Assembly (NCBI GenBank): GCA_023014485.1
Contig: JAJOZX010000920.1
Coordinates: 79,501 to 143,500, forward strand
Reading direction: 5' to 3'
From: Bathynomus jamesi
Lineage: Eukaryota; Arthropoda; Malacostraca; Isopoda; Cirolanidae
DNA length: 64,000 nt
Shown: in pieces, positions 22,222-32,684 of the stretch
Numbering within the stretch: the first letter of the stretch is position 1
How the letters are laid out: the number at the start of each line of letters is the position of its first letter
The notes under the pieces: generated by a model
The model's database searches: none
Seen by the model: only the letters and a program-made list of their open reading frames with translations
What the model was told of the DNA's origin: nothing
Made by a program: the position numbers and the translations under genes

Positions 22222-22613
22222 AGACATTTAGGACCTCAGTCTGCGGAAATTTCTTTTCCTATAAAATAGTTAATATCTGGAACCAACTTCCCTCAGAGGT
22301 TGTTTCCAGTCAGTGTAAATCTGTTTAAAAATAGGCTAGACAAAGTACTGAACACACTCATAGTTTAAGATTAAAACCTCAGAAAACTCTGCAGGATTCG
22401 CTTGCTCGGTGTCTCTGTGAGCAAGCTAAATATAGAGCTATTTATATATTCTCCACTTTCCTGTAAAATTTCCTTGGCTACTTTTCCAGGGTCAAGGTAT
22501 TTTCTTCAACCTTTTTCCGTACCTGCCTCTGGCAGGGAGGGTGGGGAGAGAGCCTTCTACTTTTCTATCCAGTTTTCTACTACTGCTAGGATAGTTGAAA
22601 GAAAAATAAACTT
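22222..22613 (+). mobile_element. LINE B 3' fragment nested in LINE A copy 2
   Basis: Sequence from AAGACATTTAGGACCTCAGT to GAAAGAAAAATAAACTTT matches the 3' end of LINE B at 27469-27849, including FRTSVCGNFFSYKI and a short 3' UTR. On both sides the LINE A 3' UTR continues (TTTGAGTGTGTA before, CAAAATTTTCCCTGGCACC after). It is a 5'-truncated LINE B insertion. Confidence 0.85.
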
Positions 22614-22699
22614 TCACAAAATTTTCCCTGGCACCCGTTGCCATTGGTACCTCCTCGGTATGGGCCGCAAGGCCTTTTGAGGTACTTCTTTTCCCTTGT

Positions 22700-22701
<2 letters not shown>

Positions 22702-22770
<69 letters not shown>

Positions 22771-22781
22771 TACACACACAC

Positions 22782-22814
<33 letters not shown>
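22702..22814. repeat. (TC)n then (AC)n between LINE A copies 2 and 3
   Basis: 63 bp of TC, a short spacer, then about 43 bp of AC. Confidence 0.95.
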
Positions 22815-22817
<3 letters not shown>

Positions 22818-24106
22818 AGGGGATAATAGCGGATAGGATCGTTGACCATTTGGATTGATTCCTACAAGCTGCTTGGGACTCCCAACATGGGTTTAGACGG
22901 CATAGGTCGTGTCTCACCAACTTGCTCGAGTTTTTCCACGTCATGTTGAGTGAGTATGATAAGAGTAGAGCGATTGATATACTTTATCTTGACTTTGGGA
23001 AAGCCTTTGATAAGGTACCTCACCGCTGGCTAATGGCGAAAGTGCGCGCGCTGGGTATTGGTGGGGAAGTAGGTAGGTGGATTAAAAACTGGCTGAAGAA
23101 TAGGCGGCAGAGGGTTGTAATTAAAGGGGCTAGTTCGGGTTGGGCCTCGGTCACTAGCGGGGTTCCTCAGGGTTCCGTTTTGGGGCCACTGTTGTTTATC
23201 ATTTACATAAATGATATCGACGCTGGCATCGTCAGTAGGATCGCGAAATTCGCTGATGACACGAAGCTTGGTGCGATCGAGCAACTGCGTGCGGACCTAC
23301 GTAGGATAGGAGAGTGGTCCGTAAAATGGCAAATGCTGTTTAACTTGCGTAAATGCAAGGTGATGCACATTGGCTACGCCAATCCTAAGTCGGACTACTC
23401 GATGTTGGGGAGTAATATCGAGGCCACTGATTTGGAAAAGGACTTGAGTGTGCTAATTAGCAGCGACCTCAAGTTTACCAAACAGTGGGTAGAGGTGGAA
23501 AAAAAGCCCAGAAGTTGTTCGGTTATATGAGGAGGCAATTTCGAATTCGGAACAAGGAGATTGTGCTCTCCGTACAATTCCCTGATTCGGCCGCACCTGG
23601 AGTAAGTATGCTGTGCAGTTCTGGTCGCCCACCCTCAGGAAAGATATTGAGATGCTGGAGCGAGTGCAGGCGAGGGCCACAAAGTTAATCCCTTCCGTTA
23701 GGCATATGGGCTAAAATCGACGCCTACGCGCCCTGAATTTGTTTTCGTTGGAAACTCGGAGGCTGCGCGGTCAACTCATCGAGGTTTTCAAGTTCTTACG
23801 CGGGTTCAACAATGTCGATTTTAGTTTAAATGATAACCCAACTCGCAACAATAGTTGGAAGTTGGATTTGAAACGGTTTAGGACTAGTGTGTGTGGGAAT
23901 TACTTTACGTATAAGATCTGTTACACGTGGAACAGGCTACCTTCAGAAGTTGTGAACAGTTCTCCTGTGGATCTGTTCAAGAAAAGGTTAGACCGAATCT
24001 TGCACACTATTTGAGGGTGACAGAATTTTTCCGTGGCACCCGTTGCCATTGGTACCACCTCGGAATGGGCCGCAAGGCCTTTTGAGGTACTACTTTTCCT
24101 TGTAAC
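22815..24106 (+). pseudogene. LINE A copy 3: 5'-truncated reverse transcriptase
   Basis: It starts at TAGAGGGGATAATAGCGG, the finger region of the reverse transcriptase. The open frame at 22922-23530 contains YLDFGKAFDKVPH, GVPQGSVLGPLLF and FADDTKLGAIEQL; relative to the other copies about 12-13 residues after LGA are deleted. After a frameshift near 23510 the C-terminal segment is at 23739-24014. The 3' UTR (CCGTTGCCATTGGTACCACC) runs to about 24106. Unlike copies 1 and 2, no (TC)n follows. Confidence 0.9.
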
Positions 24107-24346
24107 TCCTTGTAAAATGGTGCCTGCTTCTGTGAGAGTTTTACATATTTTTTTTATCTTCGGATCGAACGGTGAACGAAAAATATAAATTACACTTAAA
24201 GTTTCAATAGTTCTTACTAATATTTTCTTATTTGTTTTATATATTATTTTTAATATTACTGTACAAACCCATTGAACATTTTATGCATATATTTTGTGTA
24301 CTGTAGTCATATTTTTCTCGCAACTCTGCGGTAAAGTTTAAGAGCG

Positions 24347-24470
24347 TATGAAAATAAAAAACCCACTCTAATAGACAGAGTTTATTTCCACGACAGTTTC
24401 GACGCCCACTGGCATCCTCCACTGTCGTGGAAAAAACTCTGTCTATTAGAGTGGGTTTTTTATTTTCATA
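24347..24470. repeat. near-perfect hairpin, 51-bp arms
   Basis: Arms 24347-24397 and 24420-24470 are complementary almost without mismatch around a 22-nt loop (TTCGACGCCCACTGGCATCC-type). Arm sequence includes CCCACTCTAATAGACAGAG. No gene context. Confidence 0.92.
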
Positions 24471-25180
24471 TTTTGACCTTCACGTAGAAAAAAAGTGAAG
24501 TTTTTTGCATTTATTAAGAGCGTATAATCAAATATAACGTCATCTAGTCATGCTTATTTGTCTTTGAAACGCGAAGTGAATTTAAGAGTGTTTTTGTGAA
24601 CTCAAAGTTATTTCAAGTTGTTATAATTTCGTCTTCAGGATTTCTTGTATCCGCGATTGGAAACAGTTTCGAAGTTACGTTTCAACTGAAGAGAATCGGA
24701 GTTGAGAAGAAATGTTGCGTGAAAGATAATTGCATGATGTTGGATGTTAGGGCGTGACCCGAGGTCCTCTTGCCCTCCCCACTCATCTCTCTCTTTCCTC
24801 CTCAAACCTCGGTTGACCTTATCCCTGTTGTACTTCGAAAGGTCAACTATGTACCTCTCAAAGGTCACCTCGGCGAGTTATTTACTCACAAATCCTATCA
24901 CGCCTGTCCTCGCGTTATTTTTGTAAATATTGTTTATTTTCCGTTCTTAACCTACTTTTGCATCACGACTTTTCACCTATCGATATTCATGCTTTAATTT
25001 TTATCCGAAGGAAAATCTCCGAAATGGTTTAACACGAAACAATTTTAACCTTTTGTTCAGGGGTTGCTGTTGCGTTTTAATTCTAACATTTCCGTATTCA
25101 TTCGTAGATAAAAACGGAGTTTCACGAAGGTTGCTTTTAGTCGCTTATGGCCTTTTAAAGGCGGTCCCAGAATAGTCTAA
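24471..25180. other. no recognisable feature
   Basis: Short open frames only. No transposon ends noted. Confidence 0.4.
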
Positions 25181-25353
25181 TGTGGTTCCCAACCGGTTTT
25201 GGCTTATGGCCCCCTTAGGAACCTTATTTTTTCCTGTGGCCCACATAAGCATTATTTTCAGTAGGTAATATGCAGATTTAACTCTATTTTACAAAATAAC
25301 ATTTTCCTGTGGCCCCCTTCAAATGTGCCATGGCCCCCGGTTGGGAAACACTC
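25181..25353. mobile_element. degenerate hAT-type MITE
   Basis: Inverted ends GTGGTTCCCAACCGG and CCGGTTGGGAAACAC, with TGGCCCCC repeats inside, resemble the CAGTGGTTCCCAAC class of hAT ends. A clear 8-bp duplication was not found, so the limits are approximate. Confidence 0.55.
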
Positions 25354-25814
25354 ACTCACCGTCACTCTAATAGACTGTATATAGATTTAATGTAAAATGC
25401 GAAGAGATACGTGAAACGAAGATGTCTATTTATATTTTACACGAAGGTCGCTTCAATTCGTAATATATCGCCTTCTTCATTAATCATATATTTCCCTTTA
25501 TAAACTTCGTACCCGACCGTATATAATTATTTCTCTCTTCCCTTTGTCTTCGTCCATGCAGAATTTTTTTCATTTTAATGAACAAATGCATGAAAAATGT
25601 GTTCTTTAATCTTTTTTTTTTTAAAGTCCCCTGTCTCCCCTGCGAAAAGATTGCTCCCCGGTTTATCTGCCTCATAATATTGGTGTATCGGCAGCATCTG
25701 AGCATCTCCGCAAGTATAATCTTAATCCCATCCCCATGAAGCGAAGAGCCGAACCACTTTATAATCATCCAATCTGCGACACGATTCCCTCTCACTTGAC
25801 TCCCTTTCACCGCG

Positions 25815-25817
<3 letters not shown>
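25354..25817. other. no recognisable feature
   Basis: No gene supported. Confidence 0.4.

Positions 25818-25903
<86 letters not shown>
25818..25903. repeat. (TA)n microsatellite 5' of LINE B
   Basis: An 86-bp TA run abutting the truncated 5' end of LINE B. Confidence 0.97.
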
Positions 25904-25906
<3 letters not shown>

Positions 25907-27894
25907 AACCCTAAAGAATTTTTTGCCCATGTTAATAGCAGAAAGCCAATTAAAAATTTTGTAGGCCCTCTGAAAGATAGAAATGGCGTACTGAAATTCG
26001 GTGATAAAGATATAGCTAATACGTTAAACGAGTTCTTCGTTACAGTCTTCACGGAGGAAGACTCTATTGAAGTGCCAAGTCCTCAGATTACATATGATGG
26101 TACCATCCCGTGGAGACCATAAGTTTTACGAGAAATGAGGTACAGCAATTAATTGATAAGATGAATGAATAAAATCACCTGGCCCCGACTTATTTCTTAC
26201 AAGGGTATTAAAAGAGGTTAGCCACAATGTTGTTGACAACTTAGTAACCATATTCAAACAATTAATCGAGTTAGGGAAAGTTCCAACCGACTGGAAATTA
26301 GCAAATGTAACACCAGTCTTTAAAAAGGGTGATAGGGAAAATCCTTGAAATTACCACCCGATCAGTTTAACATCAGTTGTCGGCAAACTGTTGGAATCCA
26401 TCATTACAAAACGTATTGTGTCTCACCTTGAATCTAACAATCTAATTTTTTATTCTCAACATGGATTTAGGCGATATAGATCCTGTCTGACAAACCTGTT
26501 AGAGTTTTTCCATAATATGCATACACTATATGATTCAAGTAGGGCAATAGATATAGTGTATCTCGACTTTCAAAAAGCCTTTGACAAAGTCTCTCACGCG
26601 AGATTGATGGCTAAAATCAGAGGACTAGGAATCAGCGTGCTCGCTCCCAACTGGATTGAGGATTGGTTACAAGATAGAAAGTAGAGAGTAGTAATAAATG
26701 GAGTGGCTTCAGAGTGGGCGCCCGTCGCCACTTGCGTCCCACACGGTTCCGTTCTGGGTCCTTTACTTTTTATCATCTATATTAATGATATAGACGTCAG
26801 GCTTCTAAGTACAATCTCCAAATTTGCAGACGACACGAAATTAGGAAGTAGTGTAGGTAAGAACGCTTCAGAGTGATCTTGACAGGTTGGGCGAATGGTC
26901 TGCTACTTGGCAGATGCCATTCAACTTGGACAAATGTAAGGTAATGCACATAGGTTATAAAAACCCGAAGACCGATTGCTCTCTCTTGGGAAGGAACTTG
27001 ATTGAGACCGATCTAGAGAAAGACTTGGGAGTTTATATCAGCAATGATCTGAAACCGTCGAAGCATTGTACAGAAGTCGAAAAGAGGGCCTTAAAATTAT
27101 TAGGTTATATTAAAAGACAGTTCCAGTTTCGGAACAAGGAGACTGTAATGTCTCTTTATAATTCACTAGTCAGACCTCAACTGGAATACTGTGCGAAGTT
27201 TTGGTTCTCCATCCCTCAGGAAGGATATAGAAAGATTAGAAAGGGTAAAAGCAAGGGCTACAAAATTGATCCCCTCAATGAGAATGCAAAACTAGCAACG
27301 GAGATTGGAGCGCCTAAATCTGTTTACCTTAGAGACGAGGAGGTTGCGCGGTCAGCTTATTCAAGTCTTCAAGATGCTCAATGGAATAGATAGGGTAGAT
27401 TACATTAGTTGATCCTATTCTCACTTAATGCCAATCCGACAAGAAATAATGGGTTTAAACTGGAACTAAAGACATTTAGGACCTCTGTCTGCGGGAATTT
27501 CTTTTCCTATAAAATAGTTAATATCTGAAACCAACTTCCCTCAGAGGTTGTTTCCAGCCAAAGTGTAAATGTGTTTAAAAATAGGCTAGACAAAGTACTG
27601 AATACTCTCATGGTTTAAGACTAAAACATAACGTAACTCTGTAGGAGTTCGTTTGCACGGTGTCCCTGTGGGCATGTTAATTATAGAACTTTTTTTATAT
27701 ATTCTCCACTTTCCTGTAAAATTTCCTTGGCTACTTTTCCAGGGTCAAGGTATTTTCTTCAACCTTTTTCCGTACCTGCCTCTGGCAGGGAGGGTGCCGG
27801 GGGAGAGCCTTATACTACCGCTAGGATCGTTGAAAGAAAAATAAACTTCTTTAATAACAGGAACCTCCCACTTCCCAGAGTGGACCGGAAGATC
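25904..27894 (+). pseudogene. LINE B: 5'-truncated CR1-like reverse transcriptase
   Basis: It begins NPKEFFAHVNSRKPIKNFVG, the linker before the reverse transcriptase, and is collinear with LINE A at roughly two-thirds amino-acid identity by eye. Motifs in order: QHGFRRYRSCLTNLLEFF, YLDFQKAFDKVSH, LFIIYINDIDV, FADDTKLGSS (near 26818), MPFNLDKCKVMHIGY, LVRPQLEYCAKFW. Stops and frameshifts occur near 26120, 26347, 26683, 26870 and 27230. The C-terminal FRTSVCGNFFSYKI block and 3' UTR follow, then (TC)n. It is a separate subfamily from LINE A. Confidence 0.88.
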
Positions 27895-27899
27895 TTTGA

Positions 27900-27901
<2 letters not shown>

Positions 27902-27967
<66 letters not shown>
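27902..27967. repeat. (TC)n microsatellite 3' of LINE B
   Basis: 66 bp of CT directly downstream of the LINE B region. Confidence 0.95.
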
Positions 27968-27971
<4 letters not shown>

Positions 27972-28010
27972 ACGTAACGGATTTCTGTCCTTAAACTATT
28001 TCAATCCCCA

Positions 28011-28068
28011 GATCAATGAAAGAAAGCCACCCCCAAACTGGTCGGGGGTGGCTTTCTTTCATTGATCT
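28011..28068. repeat. perfect hairpin, ~25-bp arms
   Basis: AGATCAATGAAAGAAAGCC with CACCCCC forms the left arm; the right arm is its mirror around AAACTGGTC. Another right-arm copy is at 28304-28331. Confidence 0.9.
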
Positions 28069-28094
28069 GCAAGTTTAGATAGATAGATAGGTAC

Positions 28095-28190
28095 GTTATT
28101 TAGGTTAGCTTAGGTTAAGTTGTGATATTTTAGTTAGTTTAAATGAAAATATCATGACAACCTAACCAATCAAGGGCATACAGTAATAAA
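28095..28190. repeat. relative of the 13.2-kb long-TIR element
   Basis: Contains GGTTAAGTTGTGATATTTTAG, AGTTTAAATGAAAATATCAT and AACCTAACCAATCAAGGGC, matching the arms at 13290-13350 and 13560-13620. Confidence 0.65.
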
Positions 28191-28239
28191 TAATAAACAA
28201 TTCCTCATGAAGGTATTTTTACTTACATTCTTTACTTTA

Positions 28240-28335
28240 GTGATTTTTGGGGGTGGCATTGGTTACTTGATAGTTTTTTAGGGTGGCATTGTTTACTAGA
28301 AACTTTTGGGGGTGGCTTTCTTTCATTGATCCCAA
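28240..28335. repeat. three ~30-bp degenerate tandem units
   Basis: GGGGGTGGCATTGGTTACTT, AGGGTGGCATTGTTTACTAG and GGGGGTGGCTTTCTTTCATT follow one another. The last equals the right arm of the 28011 hairpin. Confidence 0.7.
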
Positions 28336-28699
28336 CCTCCTTTCCTGTACGTAAAAGCATTTCATCACTGCAGCTTTGCAGGCGTGATGGCTCTGCGCGT
28401 ACATGGATGTAGATATGAACAGTTTAACTTTGAGCGCTCTCTTAATCCTTTTGGGGCTAGTCTGAAATGGGTTGTGTGTTTTGTTGGACCAATACTTCGG
28501 TAAATAGAGCTGTAAATATTTTGTATAAAACCAAAACCATATGTTCGAGGTTTTGTGACGATACCAAGTGGTTGATGTGTGTGATCGCGGCACGAGTATA
28601 AGGGAGGAAAAAGCGTCTATTTACTCTATTAGGATTAAACTTTTATAGAATTTTTGTTACATGCCTAATTTTTTTCCTTTACTTTATTTGGTGCTGAAA

Positions 28700-28702
<3 letters not shown>
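28336..28702. other. no recognisable feature
   Basis: One fortuitous minus-strand frame; nothing supported. Confidence 0.4.

Positions 28703-28753
<51 letters not shown>
28703..28753. repeat. (TA)n microsatellite
   Basis: About 50 bp of TA followed by ACATACATA. Confidence 0.95.
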
Positions 28754-28756
<3 letters not shown>

Positions 28757-29680
28757 CATAATCTGCATTTAGCAGTATTTTTCGGAAGTAAATCAGATAA
28801 ATCGGACAAGTTGAGAGAAATTGGTTTTTGGCGCAAGTGGTGGAACTGCATTATGGAATATTTATCTTTGTAGGGATGGTGAGGTCCTCTTTTAAACGGA
28901 GGAGCGTTGGCGTTAGTTGAATTTTTGAGGGAATAATGGAAATAGGAATGAAAGGGAAACGCCGTTTCCATGCAGGGAAATCGTAAGCAGGAGTCAAAAG
29001 AGAAAAGGAGGAGTGCAGATTCCGTTCGTCATCGGTAGGTCTGGTTTTAGGCCTAAGACGGAGGAGTTACGTAGCAACGAGATTCTCCAAAGTTTTGCTG
29101 CTTCATCGAATAGGTTGTTCTACGGATTCTTTTTCTCTCTTCCTTTTCTAATACTCCTAAAAGGCGGCGTCAGGGTCGGGTGGGGGTGAATCATTTCGAT
29201 GCGTAGATTAATTTATTTTTTAGGCTTAAGGATGAAAAGGTTATTGCTCAGTGAGAAGGTTTTAGCTCTGGTAGAAAACTTGGAACTTTTGTATTTTTTT
29301 CTCATTGCAATTTGCAAAAAGAGGTTTAAGCATCACTTCTTATCATGCATTTTGTTTCAATTATAACTTTGTAGTATTTACTGTAGTGCATTTAGAAAAA
29401 AAATCTTTGAAAAATAACTGTATTACTTAAAAATGTAGCATCATATTGTCAAATACTAAAATTTGAAACAAACAAATGAACACTCTTTATTGAGAAAAGA
29501 ATACATTACGTGAAATATACACGAGTATATAAATAAAGAGAACATCACATCCATAAGATTTACGAAGTATATTGGCATTTATGTTCGATTTTCTGTGTAG
29601 TGGCAACGAATGTAGTCAGAGTAATCTTATCTGAATATGCTCTTGCGAAGAAAGAGTTTTTAAAGGCAAAATCTTTGAGG

Positions 29681-29683
<3 letters not shown>
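28754..29683. other. no recognisable feature
   Basis: No gene, SINE or terminal repeat recognised. Confidence 0.4.
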
Positions 29684-29735
<52 letters not shown>

Positions 29736-29824
29736 CTTGTAGAGATTGAAAGATAGCGGTCCGGATCATATCTTTTGAAGCCTGATCCAGAGTGGCCAGT
29801 TGTATCATTAATATAGTATACCTA

Positions 29825-29887
<63 letters not shown>
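29684..29887. repeat. (CA)n(TA)n and (TA)n microsatellites
   Basis: CA then TA at 29684-29735, unique sequence, then a 60-bp TA run at 29827-29887. Confidence 0.93.
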
Positions 29888-29891
<4 letters not shown>

Positions 29892-30093
29892 TACTGGGAA
29901 AAAAATTGCAAGCAGGCACAAGTACAAAGTTCGAGTCAAGAGCAAATTGGAGGCTTTTGTGGAGTATCCGCAAGTAGAACAATCCGTTTCAATTGTTGGT
30001 TGCTCAATGAAAGAAAACTAATTTATCTGGAGACTAAGCACAAGGGCATGAGGTGCAGAAATAAGGTTTATTCAACCTACCCGTTGAAAGGTC

Positions 30094-30113
30094 TATATAT
30101 GTATATATACAGT

Positions 30114-30149
<36 letters not shown>

Positions 30150-30220
30150 ATATATATAATATATATTATATATATATATATAATATATATAAATATAAAT
30201 AAATAAATAAATAAATAAAT
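30094..30220. repeat. (TA)n then (AAAT)n
   Basis: An interrupted TA run followed by AAATAAATAAATAAAT. Confidence 0.93.
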
Positions 30221-30994
30221 AAACCAAGTTGATGTAAACTAATTAAAATCGCCTCAGGGATTGAGGAGAACTTTTTTTTTTCCTGATTTAAATTGGTATT
30301 AGTTTATTTGTGTACGAAAGTGAAGCCTGAAAGTTCCCACCGATTTTTTCCGAAAGTAGACTCTAACTTTAATTTTCCAAATTTATTATAATGAATTAGG
30401 TGTGTGAGGATTTACGATTGGTTTCAACTTTGCGTTTATTCTTATATTCGTTTTGGCATAAACGGCGAAAAAGGCATTTTCCGCGTGAAAATAAATTATT
30501 AAATGAAAGGTCATTTGTTCCATTTTGACGCTCGTTGAACCGTTCGTATTTCCTTCAGTTTGTTCCATAGAAACTTTGGTGTTTCTTATCCCCTTTGTGG
30601 CCCCTTTAGTTCCCGCTCTTCATTAAGTAAGGGCTCTTGTCTTTCAGCGCGCTTTCATCGTGATGCCGCGGCTCTCATGATACTGCGGAACGATCTTGCT
30701 TTCATCTCCGTCATTCTTTCTCCGATGAAATTTGTCTTCTAGGATATGGTCACAATGGTCGCAGTCGGCGAAAGAAACATTTTGGCAATATTATTTTTTA
30801 AAAATTTTTTTTTTTTTAGAAGAAAGCGGCTTCACAAGAGTTTCGCATCGCCGTATTCTCGTAGAGAAAGTGCTTTTTTCTAAACTTCTAAAGTATCAAC
30901 ATTTCTGCCCACTCAGTCATTCGCATTCGCGGCCAAAAGTGTCATATGGGAGTGGCTAATATTATTAATCTAACTTAATTAACCTAACAACTAA
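30221..30994. other. no recognisable feature
   Basis: No gene supported. Confidence 0.4.
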
Positions 30995-31019
30995 ACCTAA
31001 CCTAACCTAACCTAACCTA
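30995..31019. repeat. short (CCTAA)n telomere-type tract
   Basis: Five near-perfect CCTAA units, the complement of the arthropod telomere repeat TTAGG. Degenerate relatives are at 32703, 48651 and 56933. Confidence 0.75.
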
Positions 31020-31329
31020 CTCAGGACCAAAGTGGGAAAGCTTAGACGAGAATGGGAATGACGTTGAGTGGGAGTAAACCGTGTACCAAATATACTTGAT
31101 GTTTGACTGATCATCATTTTCCATACATCGTCTTCGGTATCACGTCTATATATTTCTGGAAGAACTATTAAAAATAGGTTCTTAGCTACGGTTGCCGATG
31201 ATTAAACACCGATTTAATCAATTCTTTTTTATTTTGTAAAATTCAACGACTTTTAAAAATTTTGATATTTTTATTTTTTATTTTTTTTTGAAGCACATTG
31301 CTGTTGCTCCGAATAAGGTCAGAAAGATA
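31020..31329. other. no recognisable feature
   Basis: AT-rich; nothing supported. Confidence 0.4.
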
Positions 31330-31865
31330 AATGTGATATTGGAGATGCAACGGAAATGTGGAAAATCGTACAAACAGTCGCTAGAAGAGTAAATTAACAA
31401 TGGTTGTAAAGAGAAACTAAAAAGGAGAATGCAACTACCTCTGTCCTCTACCACCACCTCGCGTTTTAGCCAACATTGTGCGTCCTATTTACAAAGAAAA
31501 GCAACTCAATAATGAAGAGGACCATTTAGCCATAGACTAGCAAATAAGAAGAACCCCTCAACTACACCTATTATATTGAAGTACTGTGCGAGGCAGAGTA
31601 TCAACCTTTCCTAAAATACGGTACGTGTTTACTAATATTGCCACATCAAGTGGTCCATTTGTGTGGTGGAAATCATTAAACTCGCCAAACAATATTAATT
31701 ACGCAAACATTGAAACTTTCACAAATATTGTTTGCTACAACTGCCTCATCAGCAGGAGTTTTCTTCATTTGGTGTGGTTCAGTCAGAAGAAACAGGCTTG
31801 GAACAGAGAAAGCTGCTGAACTTGTACAATATTTATTTACAAAGGCTATAACAAAAAAGCATTCT
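31330..31865 (+). pseudogene. hAT transposase C-terminal remnant (KRAB-A/ZBED-like type)
   Basis: Across several frames the plus strand gives FLTNIVRP-like and LNNEEDHLAID segments, then a dimerisation block with ATTASSAGVFFIW and the conserved ending RNRLGTEKAAELVQYL near 31800-31835. That ending is typical of another hAT subgroup than those at 0.6 and 4.2 kb. There are many stops, so this is old. The upstream catalytic domain is not recognised. Confidence 0.55.
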
Positions 31866-31938
31866 ATATAAACAGATAACTGAATATGTGCTATGCGCTG
31901 TATCTACTATCGAATCTTCTTGATTAAAAAATAAAATA

Positions 31939-32619
31939 CAGGGTTTACACAAATTATCTTTACAACTTCTCTCTCGAATAAAAAATATTAGGAAAGGAGG
32001 TATACATACCGTTTTTTGCGCCATCTGTGAGAGAAAGTAATAAAGTTTCACGTAACCTCAAACACATTCAACATGGTCACCATTTGTCACACGTAAGACG
32101 TCCAAACGGTATTTCTTATATCTTCGTTGAGGCGACAGTAACAACCACCATTTATCTGGATATGCTTGAGAACTACGTTTATCCACATTTAGAAGAACTG
32201 CAGCCTAATGTGTTTTTTCAGCAAGATGGCGCACCACCACAATGGAGCTTGTTGGTACGAAATTCCCTTAACAGGCATTTCCCAAATCGGTGGATTGGCC
32301 GTGGGGGGGACCCCATCTCTTGGCCGGCCAGATCACCAGACATAACACCGTGTGACTTTTTTTCTATGGGGTTATGTAAAAGACCGCGTGTACACAACTC
32401 CAGTGGCCAACATCGACGATTTAAAGACCAGAATTGCTTCTGCTGTTGCGAGAGTTGACGTTGAAATGTTGCAGCGTACATGGATGGAGATACAATACCG
32501 TTTGGACGTTTTACATATGACAAATGGTGCCCATGTTGAATGTGTTTGAGATTATGTGAAACTTTATTACTTTCTCTCACAGATGGCGCAAAAACGGTGT
32601 ATGTACCTCCTTTCCTAAT

Positions 32620-32660
<41 letters not shown>

Positions 32661-32684
32661 TAAAGATAATTTGTGTACACCCTG
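31939..32684 (+). mobile_element. mariner-type deletion derivative with long inverted arms (746 bp)
   Basis: The ends are CAGGGTTTACACAAATTATC and its mirror ACACCCTG, with TA on each side. The inverted arms reach about 180 bp and include the 3' end of the transposase. The plus-strand frame holds FFQQDGAPPQWSLLVRNSL (second Asp), SWPARSPDITPCDFF (third acidic position) and, after a frameshift near 32360, WGYVKDRVYTTPVANIDDLK to DVLHMTNGAHVECV. The N-terminal half is replaced by an inverted copy of the C-terminal coding end. A (GA)n expansion breaks the right arm at 32623-32655. Confidence 0.85.

Noticed and set aside
28012..28335. CRISPR-like array of spaced repeats
   Set aside because: Only three degenerate adjacent units with hairpin structure, in a eukaryotic repeat context.
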